DNA of 64,000 nucleotides from Microbacterium dauci. Lineage in GTDB: Bacteria > Actinomycetota > Actinomycetes > Actinomycetales > Microbacteriaceae. Below the pieces are notes generated by a model. The model was not told where the DNA came from, made no database searches, and saw only the letters and a list, made by a program, of their open reading frames with translations. The translations under genes and the position numbers were made by a program. The stretch is from the NCBI RefSeq assembly GCF_030065535.1, contig NZ_JASJND010000005.1, positions 186,001 through 250,000 on the forward strand, given 5' to 3'. This document shows positions 51,633 to 59,844 of this stretch, piece after piece. The number at the start of each line of letters is the position of its first letter. Position 1 is the stretch's first letter.

Positions 51633-52966
51633 CGGAGCAGAACGGACGGAGATCGATTCTCCGCAACGGACTCTGGGCTTCCGCGCTCGGTGGGGTGAAC
51701 TCGCTCGCGGGGGCAGCCGTTGCGTTCTTGCTCGTCCTAGTCCTCCCGGTTGACCAGTATGGTCTCTATTCCTACGCGACCTCGCTCGCTGCAATTGGAA
51801 TGGCGGTTGCGCAGGGAGGTTTGGCCAGTTTCGCCGTGCGAATGCTCGTCGGCGTCAATCGGCTCGAAGGGCGAGCAGCCGTTGGCCTGATTCAGGCCAC
51901 ACGAGTCAGCTTTGCCTTCATGGGCTACTTGCTAATCGTTGGGATTAGCCTCACCTCTGGAAGCTTTCCAACTGTTGCGGCATCGCTCATTGCGGGTCTC
52001 TCCCTATTCGCCCGCAGTGGAAACGGTGCGGATTTCTGGTACCAGGCACGCATGCTGACGCGAGTTCCCGCGACCATCCGAATCTGGGTCACGCTAGCAA
52101 GTCTGGTGGCGAGGCTGGTCGTGCTGTGGCTATGGCCGAGCGTGTGGCTGTTTTTGGTGCTCTTTGTGACAGAGACCTTGGTTGGAACGGTCGTGATCTG
52201 GATTCGATATCTCCGAGACCAAGAGGCTCCGGGCATCGCTCGACCTAATCTCCGGGATGCAATATCTCTCGCGAAGCGCTCATTGCCGCTCACTCTTGCG
52301 GGATTAGCGAACCAGGTGAACCTTCGGGGTGATGTCGTCGTACTGCAGGTGATGTCGGGCAATGCTGCGGTCGGTGTCTATTCCCTGGCGGTGCGTGTCT
52401 GCGAAGTTGCGCAGGTGCTGCCTTCCGCCTTTATGAACTCAACATTGCCAGTCCTCGTGGCAACAAGAGATCGGCTCGGCTCCAGCCATCCCGAGTACGT
52501 CGCCCTCCTGCAACGAGCATACGATCGCGCCTTCTGGGCGGGTGTACTCGTCGCCTTGCCAGTTGGAGGAATCGGCACCTTTGTCATCCAGTCGTTTCTC
52601 GGCTCCGAGTACGAACCGGCGATTTCGGTACTGTGGATCCAACTCATCACTTGTCCGTTCGTGTTCATGGCTCTCGTGTACTCGAAGTGGATCATCGCCG
52701 AGGGCAAACTTTGGCTCTCGCTAGTTCGACATGGCTTCGGCGCGCTCCTGAACATCGCATTGAATATCGCACTCATTCCCCTTGCAGGTCTTAACGGCGC
52801 AGCGGTTGCCACTCTCGCTTCTTACGTCTTCGCGTCATATCTGTCCTGCTTCTTGTCGCGCGAATCGCGACTGCCCGGTAAACAGATGTCCTTGGCGATT
52901 GTTGCACCCGTGCGATACATGATCTCGGCCCTTAGCTGGCGGAAGAATGGAACCCCAAATGAATGA
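51629..52966 (+). CDS. Wzx-like flippase (MOP superfamily)
   Basis: The 445-residue protein has about twelve to fourteen membrane segments and the polysaccharide-exporter start LWASALGGVNSLAGAAVAFL followed by LVLPVDQYGLYSYATSLAAI. It would move lipid-linked repeat units across the membrane for Wzy to polymerise. The ATG overlaps the previous stop (ATGA), and the stop lies inside the next gene. Length and topology are usual for Wzx. Confidence 0.88.
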   Translation: MTEQNGRRSILRNGLWASALGGVNSLAGAAVAFLLVLVLPVDQYGLYSYATSLAAIGMAVAQGGLASFAVRMLVGVNRLEGRAAVGLIQATRVSFAFMGYLLIVGISLTSGSFPTVAASLIAGLSLFARSGNGADFWYQARMLTRVPATIRIWVTLASLVARLVVLWLWPSVWLFLVLFVTETLVGTVVIWIRYLRDQEAPGIARPNLRDAISLAKRSLPLTLAGLANQVNLRGDVVVLQVMSGNAAVGVYSLAVRVCEVAQVLPSAFMNSTLPVLVATRDRLGSSHPEYVALLQRAYDRAFWAGVLVALPVGGIGTFVIQSFLGSEYEPAISVLWIQLITCPFVFMALVYSKWIIAEGKLWLSLVRHGFGALLNIALNIALIPLAGLNGAAVATLASYVFASYLSCFLSRESRLPGKQMSLAIVAPVRYMISALSWRKNGTPNE

Positions 52967-53972
52967 TCGTTCACCAGTTGTGCGTGCACTCGGAGTCGTG
53001 AAGTGGCGTCTTGGAAAGCTTGTTCGCTTGCTCTCTGGGGGTCCGCTCGCGAGAGAGCGGCGCACTGTTCAGAAGGGAATTCGTGAGTATCGATCTGCGG
53101 CCGGACAAGATAGTGATCTCTATCTCCTGCGCCGCAATGTGCACATGATTGAAAAGGGTTTGACGATGAGGCCGCGCCGACCGTCATTCGCGCTTGAGTA
53201 CATTGGCGTCACTGTCGCGGCTTTCGGACGTGTCGCACCATCCGACGGGGACGCACCTTCGTCTGAGTTTGCTTGGATGCAGTCAGTTCTTGCTGACTAT
53301 TTTGAAGCCACATCCGAGGCGACATCGCCCGTGATCCAGGCGGCTAGAGGTCAGTTCGCGTCAATCGAGTCGCTCGTTGGCGAGCGTCGAGACGATGGCC
53401 CAAAACCTGTCTCCGTACTTTCGCCGAACATTGAGATATCTGCGCTGAGGCAATTGGCCGAGCGTCGGAGGTCGGTGCGGTGGTTCGAGGATCGTCAAGT
53501 TCTACGCCAGCGGGTTGATGATGCGATCGCTGTCGCAATGGAGTCTCCGACCGCATGCAACAGGCAGCCTTACCGCTTCGAAGTCTTCGATGACCCTGAC
53601 AGCGTTCGTCGTGTGGCGGCGGTGCCTGGTGGCACCCGCGGGTTTGGAGAGCAGATCCCTGGGCTTATCGTCGTGATCGGTGACATGTCGGCCTTCTTCG
53701 ACGCTCGAGACCGACACCTGATCTACATCGACGGTTCCCTCGCATCGATGGGGGTCGTTTACGGCCTCGAGGTGCAGGGGATCGCGAGCTGCTGCATCAA
53801 TTGGCCGGATGTGCCCGAGCGAGATGCCCAGATGAGAGAGCTCCTCGGCCTAGCCGACTATGAGCGCGTGGTAATGCTAATCGCTTATGGATACGCAGAC
53901 CCAGAGGGGCTAGCTCCGACATCCACGAAACGTGAGATCGACGCGGTTAGAACCTATCGAGTCTTGGGCTGA
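52947..53972 (+). CDS. Nitroreductase-like protein in polysaccharide operon
   Basis: The 341-residue protein has a C-terminal nitroreductase fold (about residues 170-341): RRSVRWFEDRQVLRQRVDDA with the FMN phosphate-binding Arg-Arg-Ser, SPTACNRQPYRFEVFDD, and YIDGSLASMGVVYGLEVQGI. About 150 N-terminal residues (basic start, then RRNVHMIEKGLTMRPRRPSF) form a separate region that I do not recognise. Related proteins occur in other polysaccharide clusters but have no known role; FMN-dependent modification of a sugar or lipid carrier is a guess. An alternative ATG lies 12 bases downstream. It is the last gene of the operon and overlaps wzx by 20 bases. Confidence 0.82.
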   Translation: MEPQMNDRSPVVRALGVVKWRLGKLVRLLSGGPLARERRTVQKGIREYRSAAGQDSDLYLLRRNVHMIEKGLTMRPRRPSFALEYIGVTVAAFGRVAPSDGDAPSSEFAWMQSVLADYFEATSEATSPVIQAARGQFASIESLVGERRDDGPKPVSVLSPNIEISALRQLAERRRSVRWFEDRQVLRQRVDDAIAVAMESPTACNRQPYRFEVFDDPDSVRRVAAVPGGTRGFGEQIPGLIVVIGDMSAFFDARDRHLIYIDGSLASMGVVYGLEVQGIASCCINWPDVPERDAQMRELLGLADYERVVMLIAYGYADPEGLAPTSTKREIDAVRTYRVLG

Positions 53973-54203
53973 TATCGTCCGGAGACGAGCGTGGTTCGTG
54001 CGGTCGATCCAGCGCGACACGTTCGCGCTGGTGACCGCCATCCCGCGGAATCCCATGCTTCGCACATGAGTGATCCCGTGCTCATGCGACGTGAGGCCTC
54101 CGATTGAAACCGCGTCGGCGTATCTCGTTTGTCGGAGCTGACGACGATCGTATCCGCATGCCCTGGGGGAGGCTCGATCGGAGACGGGAGTTGTCGGCCC
54201 GCT

Positions 54204-55334
54204 TCAGCGAACGCGCGTCGGATGCCGCGACCTGAGTGCGTCCTCAGTGATCTCCCACATTGTGTCAACCTTCGCGACGAGGTTCGGTCGCGCGGACTCG
54301 AGACGGTCTCTCGCCGCGGTGTCATTTAGCAATGCTGTGACGCGACCTGCCGGGTCTGCTTCCTCGGCTGTGATGATCCACTCGGGGACGTCGAAATCCT
54401 TCAGTAGTTCGACGTACTTGTGGGACCAACCCCACGCAAGTGCAGGAACGCCCTGGGACAACGCGCCGACCAGCGCGTGGAATCGGCTGGTGATGACGGC
54501 ACTTGCATTTCCAAGAACGAACTTCAGCTCGCGCGGCTCAGGGTTCGTGTAAATCTCTGAGTCGATGGTCTCGGCGAGCCGTTTCGCGAGAGCGAGGTCC
54601 TGAGTTTCATGCACCACGACAAGCGGGTCCAAGCCCTCAGCGCGAGCTGCCAACGACAGGTGCTTCAGCCCCTCGAAGTAGGCGTCTCGCGACTGACCCC
54701 CTCGATCGACGATCCGAGCATTGGGGACGATCGCGATGAATGGAGTTGTAATGGGTAGGTCTGTCGCGGAAGCTGAGAGCCCGATCGTGAAGTCGGGTGA
54801 ACGCTCGATGGGTACGCGTAGGTTCAAGCCGCGAATGTACTTTTCGCTCACATGGTCGCGCGCGAATACAACGCTTGATTGCTCGAAGAGTTCGGATGCC
54901 CACTTGCGCAGTTCGACGTTGCTGAAGGGCCCGAAGGCCTGCGGTAGGAGGACCTTCGGCACGCCACGGCGAAACTGTCGGCGTCCGAACATAACCTCAG
55001 TCTCGGCCCGGTTAGGGCCCCATTGGTCGCTATACGCGAACCCCGACGCGTCGAGAACACCAGCGATCTCGGAGTCAGACACGAGGCCATACGGCCGCCG
55101 GACGCGCGCCGGTAGCAGGTCGGATACAACGGGACTCAATCGTGGAGCACGATAAAGGTGGAGGGTCTGACGAAGTCCGAGTCGACTCCGAACGTCGTAG
55201 TCGGTCAGATGTGTCTGCGCGGTCAGCGTGAAGAGAGAGCCGTATCTCTCCGCGACCGCTTCGAGCATGAGTTGAGCGCCCTTATTGCCCGATTGAGTGC
55301 CTCGCACGTCAATAATCAGCTTCGAATCTGACAC
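54204..55334 (-). CDS. Polysaccharide pyruvyltransferase family protein (WcaK/CsaB-like)
   Basis: The 376-residue protein adds pyruvate ketal groups to glycan sugars using phosphoenolpyruvate. Family features include the start LIIDVRGTQSGNKGAQLM, GFAYSDQWGPN, VLLPQAFGPF, PDFTIGL and the C-terminal SRFHALVGALSQGVPALAWG with WSHKYVELL. The GTG after GGGGGAAAT was preferred; the frame stays open 54 bases upstream. It is the last polysaccharide gene before rplM. The 231-base convergent gap (53973-54203) to the nitroreductase gene holds no gene I can support. Confidence 0.88.
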   Translation of the reverse strand: MSDSKLIIDVRGTQSGNKGAQLMLEAVAERYGSLFTLTAQTHLTDYDVRSRLGLRQTLHLYRAPRLSPVVSDLLPARVRRPYGLVSDSEIAGVLDASGFAYSDQWGPNRAETEVMFGRRQFRRGVPKVLLPQAFGPFSNVELRKWASELFEQSSVVFARDHVSEKYIRGLNLRVPIERSPDFTIGLSASATDLPITTPFIAIVPNARIVDRGGQSRDAYFEGLKHLSLAARAEGLDPLVVVHETQDLALAKRLAETIDSEIYTNPEPRELKFVLGNASAVITSRFHALVGALSQGVPALAWGWSHKYVELLKDFDVPEWIITAEEADPAGRVTALLNDTAARDRLESARPNLVAKVDTMWEITEDALRSRHPTRVR

Positions 55335-55447
55335 ATTTCCCCCAGGTTGTGATGTGCAGGCAAAGCCTATCGTCATCGGACGGATCAACCTGCGCTGGCG
55401 GCGTCCCGTTCGGGCTGTTCATTCCGACCCGCAATGACTTCTCCGAC

Positions 55448-55491
55448 TTGGCGAAGCGGCATCCGATCGCGTAGTCTTGATCTTTGGTGCC
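55448..55491 (+). promoter_or_regulatory. rplM promoter with leader matching infA
   Basis: TTGGCG (55448-55453), an 18-base spacer and TAGTCT (55472-55477) are followed by TGATCTTTGGTGCC. The infA promoter has the same spacing, a TANNNT -10 and the identical ATCTTTGGTGCC at the same distance. Transcription is predicted near 55484, giving a leader of about 140 bases. Confidence 0.65.
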
Positions 55492-55621
55492 CGCGCCCTG
55501 CTGGCCTGGTACCGCGAACGTGAGCCCTCCACTGGCGTGTTCGCACCGGCATCCGCTGGTCGAACCACCCCGGAGCGGGATTCACGAACCTCTCCGTTCG
55601 ACTCAAGAAAGCAGCACTACT

Positions 55622-56068
55622 GTGACGCGCACTTACACCCCCAAGGCCGGTGAAATCACCCGCGAGTGGGTGGTCATCGACGCAACCGACGTCGTCCTCG
55701 GCCGCCTCGCCTCGCACGCAGCCACGCTCCTGCGCGGCAAGCACAAGCCGACCTTCGCGAACCACGTCGACACCGGTGACTTCGTCATCGTCATCAACGC
55801 CGACAAGGTGGCCCTCACCGGCCAGAAGCTCGAGCAGAAGAAGGCCTACCGTCACTCGGGCTACCCGGGCGGCCTCAAGGCAGTCACCTACTCCGAACTC
55901 CTCGAGAAGAACCCGGTTCGCGCCGTTGAGAAGGCGATCCGCGGCATGCTCCCCAAGAACAGCCTGGGCCGCCAGCAGCTGTCGAAGCTGAAGGTCTACA
56001 CGGGTGCCGAGCACCCGCACGCCGCGCAGCAGCCCACCACCTACACCTTCGACCAGGTCGCCCAGTAA
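55622..56068 (+). CDS. rplM: Ribosomal protein L13 (uL13)
   Basis: L13 is an early-assembly large-subunit protein. The 148-residue protein starts [20 protein letters not shown] and contains [39 protein letters not shown] and [19 protein letters not shown], all conserved. The GTG start fits the family N-terminus; a longer open frame upstream is untranslated leader. rpsI follows after 23 bases. Confidence 0.98.
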   Translation: MTRTYTPKAGEITREWVVIDATDVVLGRLASHAATLLRGKHKPTFANHVDTGDFVIVINADKVALTGQKLEQKKAYRHSGYPGGLKAVTYSELLEKNPVRAVEKAIRGMLPKNSLGRQQLSKLKVYTGAEHPHAAQQPTTYTFDQVAQ

Positions 56069-56091
56069 GCGCCGCCGAAAAGGAAACGAAC

Positions 56092-56574
56092 ATGGCGAAG
56101 ATCGCTGACTCCCTCGAGACCCCCGAGAACTACACCACCGAGACCCCCGAGACCGAAGCAGCCGCGGCTCCCCGCCCCGTGCTCTCGGTTCCCGGTGCTG
56201 CCGTCGGTCGCCGCAAGCAGGCCATCGCCCGCGTGCGCCTCGTCCCCGGCTCCGGCACCATCACGGTCAACGGCCGCGAGTTCGAGGACTACTTCCCCAA
56301 CAAGCTGCACCAGCAGCTCATCACCGACCCGTTCACGCTGCTGAACCTCGTCGGCGCCTACGACGTCATCGTCCGCATCTCGGGTGGTGGCCCCTCGGGC
56401 CAGGCCGGCGCACTCCGCCTCGGCATCGCCCGCGCGCTCAACGAGATCGACGCCGAGAACAACCGCCCCGCCCTCAAGAAGGCCGGCTTCCTCTCGCGTG
56501 ACGCCCGCGTCATCGAGCGCAAGAAGGCCGGTCTCAAGAAGGCCCGTAAGGCACCCCAGTACTCGAAGCGTTAA
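56092..56574 (+). CDS. rpsI: Ribosomal protein S9 (uS9)
   Basis: S9 contacts the P-site tRNA through its C-terminal tail. The 160-residue protein has a 40-residue acidic N-terminal extension common in actinobacteria. The conserved core follows ([40 protein letters not shown]) and the tail ends in [17 protein letters not shown] precedes the ATG. glmM begins seven bases after the stop. Confidence 0.98.
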   Translation: MAKIADSLETPENYTTETPETEAAAAPRPVLSVPGAAVGRRKQAIARVRLVPGSGTITVNGREFEDYFPNKLHQQLITDPFTLLNLVGAYDVIVRISGGGPSGQAGALRLGIARALNEIDAENNRPALKKAGFLSRDARVIERKKAGLKKARKAPQYSKR

Positions 56575-56581
56575 TCCTTCG

Positions 56582-57928
56582 ATGACACTGTTCGGGACGG
56601 ACGGTGTGCGGGGCCTCGCAAACGGCCCCCTCACCGCCGATCTCGCGCTCACCCTGGCCCAGGCGACCGCCGTCGTCCTGGGCCAGGGTCGTATCGCGAA
56701 CGCACGCCGAGCCGCCGGTCGTCGCCTGACGGCCGTCGTCGCGCGTGACCCCCGAGTCTCGGGGGACTTCTTGGCCGCCGCCGTCTCGGCCGGCCTCGCC
56801 TCATCCGGTGTCGACGTCCTCGACGCCGGCGTGCTGCCGACCCCCGCCGCCGCATTCCTCGTCGGCGACATCGACGCCGACTTCGGCGTCATGATCTCGG
56901 CCTCGCACAACCCCGCCGAAGACAACGGCATCAAGATCTTCGCCCGCGGTGGCGTCAAGCTCCCCGACGAGGTCGAGCAGCGCATCGAAGAAGCCATGGC
57001 CGGGCCGTTCCTGACACCCACCGGCGGCGACGTCGGCCGAATCCGCCGCTTCGCGGACGCCGAAGACCGCTACGTCGTGCACCTGCTCGGATCGCTGCCG
57101 GGGACGCTCCGCGGCATCCACGTCGTGCTCGACTGCGCCAACGGTGCGGCATCCGGCGTCTCACCCGAGACGTTCCGGGATGCCGGCGCCAAAGTCACCG
57201 TCATCGGTGCAGACCCCAACGGCCTCAACATCAACGACGGCGTCGGCTCGACCCACCTCGAAGTGCTGCAGGCCGAAGTCGTGCGCGTCGGCGCCGACCT
57301 CGGCATCGCCCACGACGGCGACGCCGACCGCTGCCTCGCCGTCGACGCCGACGGCCGGGTGGTGGACGGCGACCAGATCATGGCGATCTTGGCGGTGTCG
57401 CTGCACTCGCGCGGACTGCTGCACGAGTCGACGCTCGTCGCGACCGTGATGAGCAACCTCGGGCTGCATCGCGCCATGGCTTCGCACGGCATCTCGGTAG
57501 AGACGACCGCAGTCGGCGACCGGTACGTGCTCGAGCGCATGAACGCCGGCGGCTTCTCGCTCGGCGGCGAGCAGAGCGGCCACGTCATCATGAGCGACTA
57601 CGCCACCACGGGCGACGGGCTGCTCACCGGGCTGCACCTCGCGGCCGAGATGGTGCGGACGCGGAAGTCGCTGGCTGAGCTCGCGTCGGTGATGACGGTG
57701 TTCCCGCAGGTGCTCATCAACGTGCGCGGGGTTGCGCGGACTCGGGCAACCGATGACGACGTGGTGGCGGCTGCTGATGCGGCTGCTGCCGAGCTGGGGG
57801 ACTCGGGGCGCGTGCTGCTGCGGCCCTCGGGCACCGAGGAACTCGTGCGGGTCATGGTCGAGGCTTCTACCTCTGACGTGGCTTCCGCGGTGGCGGAGCG
57901 GCTGGCGGGGGTTGTGCGGGGGGAGTAG
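56582..57928 (+). CDS. glmM: Phosphoglucosamine mutase
   Basis: GlmM interconverts glucosamine-6-phosphate and glucosamine-1-phosphate for UDP-GlcNAc, peptidoglycan and surface-glycan synthesis. The 448-residue protein starts [17 protein letters not shown]. It has the active-site phosphoserine loop [13 protein letters not shown], the metal loop DGDADRC and the phosphate-binding [12 protein letters not shown]. The ATG fits the family start; a longer frame overlapping rpsI is spurious. The rplM-rpsI-glmM order is standard in actinobacteria. Confidence 0.97.
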   Translation: MTLFGTDGVRGLANGPLTADLALTLAQATAVVLGQGRIANARRAAGRRLTAVVARDPRVSGDFLAAAVSAGLASSGVDVLDAGVLPTPAAAFLVGDIDADFGVMISASHNPAEDNGIKIFARGGVKLPDEVEQRIEEAMAGPFLTPTGGDVGRIRRFADAEDRYVVHLLGSLPGTLRGIHVVLDCANGAASGVSPETFRDAGAKVTVIGADPNGLNINDGVGSTHLEVLQAEVVRVGADLGIAHDGDADRCLAVDADGRVVDGDQIMAILAVSLHSRGLLHESTLVATVMSNLGLHRAMASHGISVETTAVGDRYVLERMNAGGFSLGGEQSGHVIMSDYATTGDGLLTGLHLAAEMVRTRKSLAELASVMTVFPQVLINVRGVARTRATDDDVVAAADAAAAELGDSGRVLLRPSGTEELVRVMVEASTSDVASAVAERLAGVVRGE

Positions 57929-57973
57929 GGGCTTCCCGTTGTCGTGGTTTCCGCGGGGCGGCATCCGCTCGGT

Positions 57974-57999
57974 ATGACTGGTCATTCTTGCTGATGACC
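57974..57999. promoter_or_regulatory. Three ATGAC half-sites upstream of the ABC operon
   Basis: ATGAC-TG-GTCAT (57974-57985) is a perfect 5-bp inverted repeat. A third ATGAC (57994-57998) follows eight bases later, so GGTCAT/ATGACC also forms a 6-bp stem-loop. It may be a regulator site or a weak terminator of glmM; the gap is 242 bases. Confidence 0.3.
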
Positions 58000-58060
58000 C
58001 GGCCCGCTTCGTCGTGCGGTGACCACTCCGACATCGAGACGCCGGTGAGGTCGATCTGTT

Positions 58061-58074
58061 GTAAACAGGTTTAC
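58061..58074. promoter_or_regulatory. LacI-type operator GTAAAC-AG-GTTTAC
   Basis: A perfect 6-bp inverted repeat with two central bases matches the usual LacI/GalR-family operator shape. It abuts the -10-like TAAAGT (58076-58081), so bound repressor would block the promoter. The operon it precedes ends with a LacI-family gene, which makes autoregulation by that protein likely. Confidence 0.65.
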
Positions 58075-58170
58075 GTAAAGTGCTTAACAGCCTTTCCGAC
58101 GCGTGTTTGACTGCCGTGCACAACGAGGTGTCGATCGCCTGCCCGGGCGATCGCGAGACGAGGAGGTCTT

Positions 58171-59742
58171 GTGTCCACACTGTCCACAGCAGCCATCCGC
58201 CGCGGTCTGGCGGTCATCGCGAGTGTGAGTGCGCTCGCACTCGTCGCAACCGGGTGCGCATCGTCCAATCGCACGGAGACGCCCGAGGGTGACTCCGCGC
58301 GGGGCGGCACCCTGCGCATCGCGCTCGACAAGGCGCCCGCCAGCCTCGACCCCGCCGACATGGAACAGTCCACGAGCCCGTTCGCGCAGCCGGCATACGA
58401 CGCCCTCATCGGCGTCGACACCGACGGCACGCTCGTCCCCGCGCTCGCCACCGAATGGGCGTTCACCGACGACGAGAACAAGGTGTTCGAGATCACCGTC
58501 CGGGACGACGTGACCTTCTCGGACGGGGCAGCGCTCGACGCCGACGCCCTCATCGCGAATCTCGAGCACCTCGACGGTGGCAAGAGCAACGTCGCATCGC
58601 TCGTCAACGGCGGCGAGTACGAGAAGGTCGATGACGATACCGTCCGCATCACCTGGGAGACGCCGCATCCACTCGCACCCCAGGCGTTCACACAGCGGTG
58701 GGTCGCAGGGATGGTCGTGTCTCCGGACGCCATCGCCGATGACACTGTCAGCCTCGCGACGCAGACCGTCGGTGCCGGTCCGTACGTGCTCGACGACGAC
58801 CGAACCGTCGCCGGATCGGCGTACGTCTACACGGCACGGGACGACTACTGGAACCCCGACACCCAGTACTGGGACGAGATCTCCATCACCGTCATCGAGA
58901 ACCCCGAGCAGCGGCTCAACGCGCTGCGCACAGGGGAAGTCGACTACATCGCGGGCGACCTCGCATCTGCGGATGCCGCGGCTGCGGCCGACCTGCAGGT
59001 GCTGTACGCGCCCACGATCGTGTACGGGCTGAGCCTGCTCGACCGTGCCGGTGATCTCGACTCGCCGCTGGCCGATCTCAAGGTGCGGCAGGCGATCAAC
59101 TACGCGCTCGACCGCGAGAGCATCGCGACCGCACTGCTCGGCGAGTACGGCTTCGCGACCGAGCAGACGATCGTCCCGAGCGAACCCGGTTACGTCAAAG
59201 CACTCGACGGTCGGTACGACTACGACCCCGAGACCGCGACGCAACTGCTCACCGAAGCCGGGTACCCCGACGGCTTCAGCCTGCCCGTCGTCGCCAGCAC
59301 ATCCGCCACCGCAGCGACCCTCTCACAGGTCATCGTGGAACAGCTCGCCCAGGTCGGCATCACGGTCGAGCTCGACTCTCGCCCCAGTGCCGACTACTTC
59401 GAGGGGATGACCAGTGGCACCTTCCCCGCCGCGGTCATCGGCTACGGATCGCAGCCATTGCCGATGGAGTACGACGGATTGTTCGGCCCCAGCGCCATCT
59501 TCAACCCGCTCGGATCGCAGAGCGACACGATCGACGACCTCATGGCGCAGGCGCTCGTCGCACCCGAAGCAGAAGCCACCGCACTGTACGAGCAGATCGT
59601 GACCGAGCTGGTCGAGCAGGCATGGTTCGCCCCCGCGGTCTTCGCACCGGTGTTCTACTTCGCGAGCGACGACCTCGCCCCGATCGAGGTCACCGAGGCG
59701 CGGCCGCAGGCGCCGATCACGTCCATCGCACCCGCCGAGTAA
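58171..59742 (+). CDS. Oligopeptide-type ABC transporter substrate-binding lipoprotein (SBP family 5)
   Basis: The 523-residue lipoprotein captures an oligopeptide, opine, nickel chelate or oligosaccharide outside the cell. It has a signal peptide with lipobox-like VATGC (Cys29). The SBP_bac_5 pattern then follows: GGTLRIALDKAPASLDPADM, VFEITVRDDVTFSDGAALDA, VRQAINYALDRESIATALL. The GTG start has GAGGAGG upstream. The LacI-family gene at the end of the operon hints at a sugar-linked ligand, but family 5 proteins are diverse. A hairpin separates it from the permease gene. Confidence 0.93.
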   Translation: MSTLSTAAIRRGLAVIASVSALALVATGCASSNRTETPEGDSARGGTLRIALDKAPASLDPADMEQSTSPFAQPAYDALIGVDTDGTLVPALATEWAFTDDENKVFEITVRDDVTFSDGAALDADALIANLEHLDGGKSNVASLVNGGEYEKVDDDTVRITWETPHPLAPQAFTQRWVAGMVVSPDAIADDTVSLATQTVGAGPYVLDDDRTVAGSAYVYTARDDYWNPDTQYWDEISITVIENPEQRLNALRTGEVDYIAGDLASADAAAAADLQVLYAPTIVYGLSLLDRAGDLDSPLADLKVRQAINYALDRESIATALLGEYGFATEQTIVPSEPGYVKALDGRYDYDPETATQLLTEAGYPDGFSLPVVASTSATAATLSQVIVEQLAQVGITVELDSRPSADYFEGMTSGTFPAAVIGYGSQPLPMEYDGLFGPSAIFNPLGSQSDTIDDLMAQALVAPEAEATALYEQIVTELVEQAWFAPAVFAPVFYFASDDLAPIEVTEARPQAPITSIAPAE

Positions 59743-59749
59743 GTCGACC

Positions 59750-59780
59750 GTCCGCCCGGAGCGCTCGCGCCCGGGCGGAC
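59750..59780 (+). promoter_or_regulatory. Intercistronic hairpin after the binding-protein gene
   Basis: A perfect 10-bp stem GTCCGCCCGG with its complement and an 11-base loop lies eight bases after the stop. Hairpins after binding-protein genes often act as RNA stabilisers or partial terminators, so the binding protein outnumbers the permeases. There is no T-run here. Confidence 0.6.
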
Positions 59781-59844
59781 GCGGCATCCGCTCGCCGAAT
59801 CCAACCGCCGCGCACGCCGCGGGTGTCCCCAGAAAAGAGCCACG

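Noticed and set aside
53973..54325. Possible small gene or gene remnant between the nitroreductase-like and pyruvyltransferase genes
   Set aside because: Frames on either strand show no recognised motif, no SD and no consistent codon use; the 231-base gap is best left as non-coding.
41283..55334. Prophage or transposon carrying the polysaccharide genes
   Set aside because: No integrase, transposase, terminal repeats or tRNA attachment site was seen.
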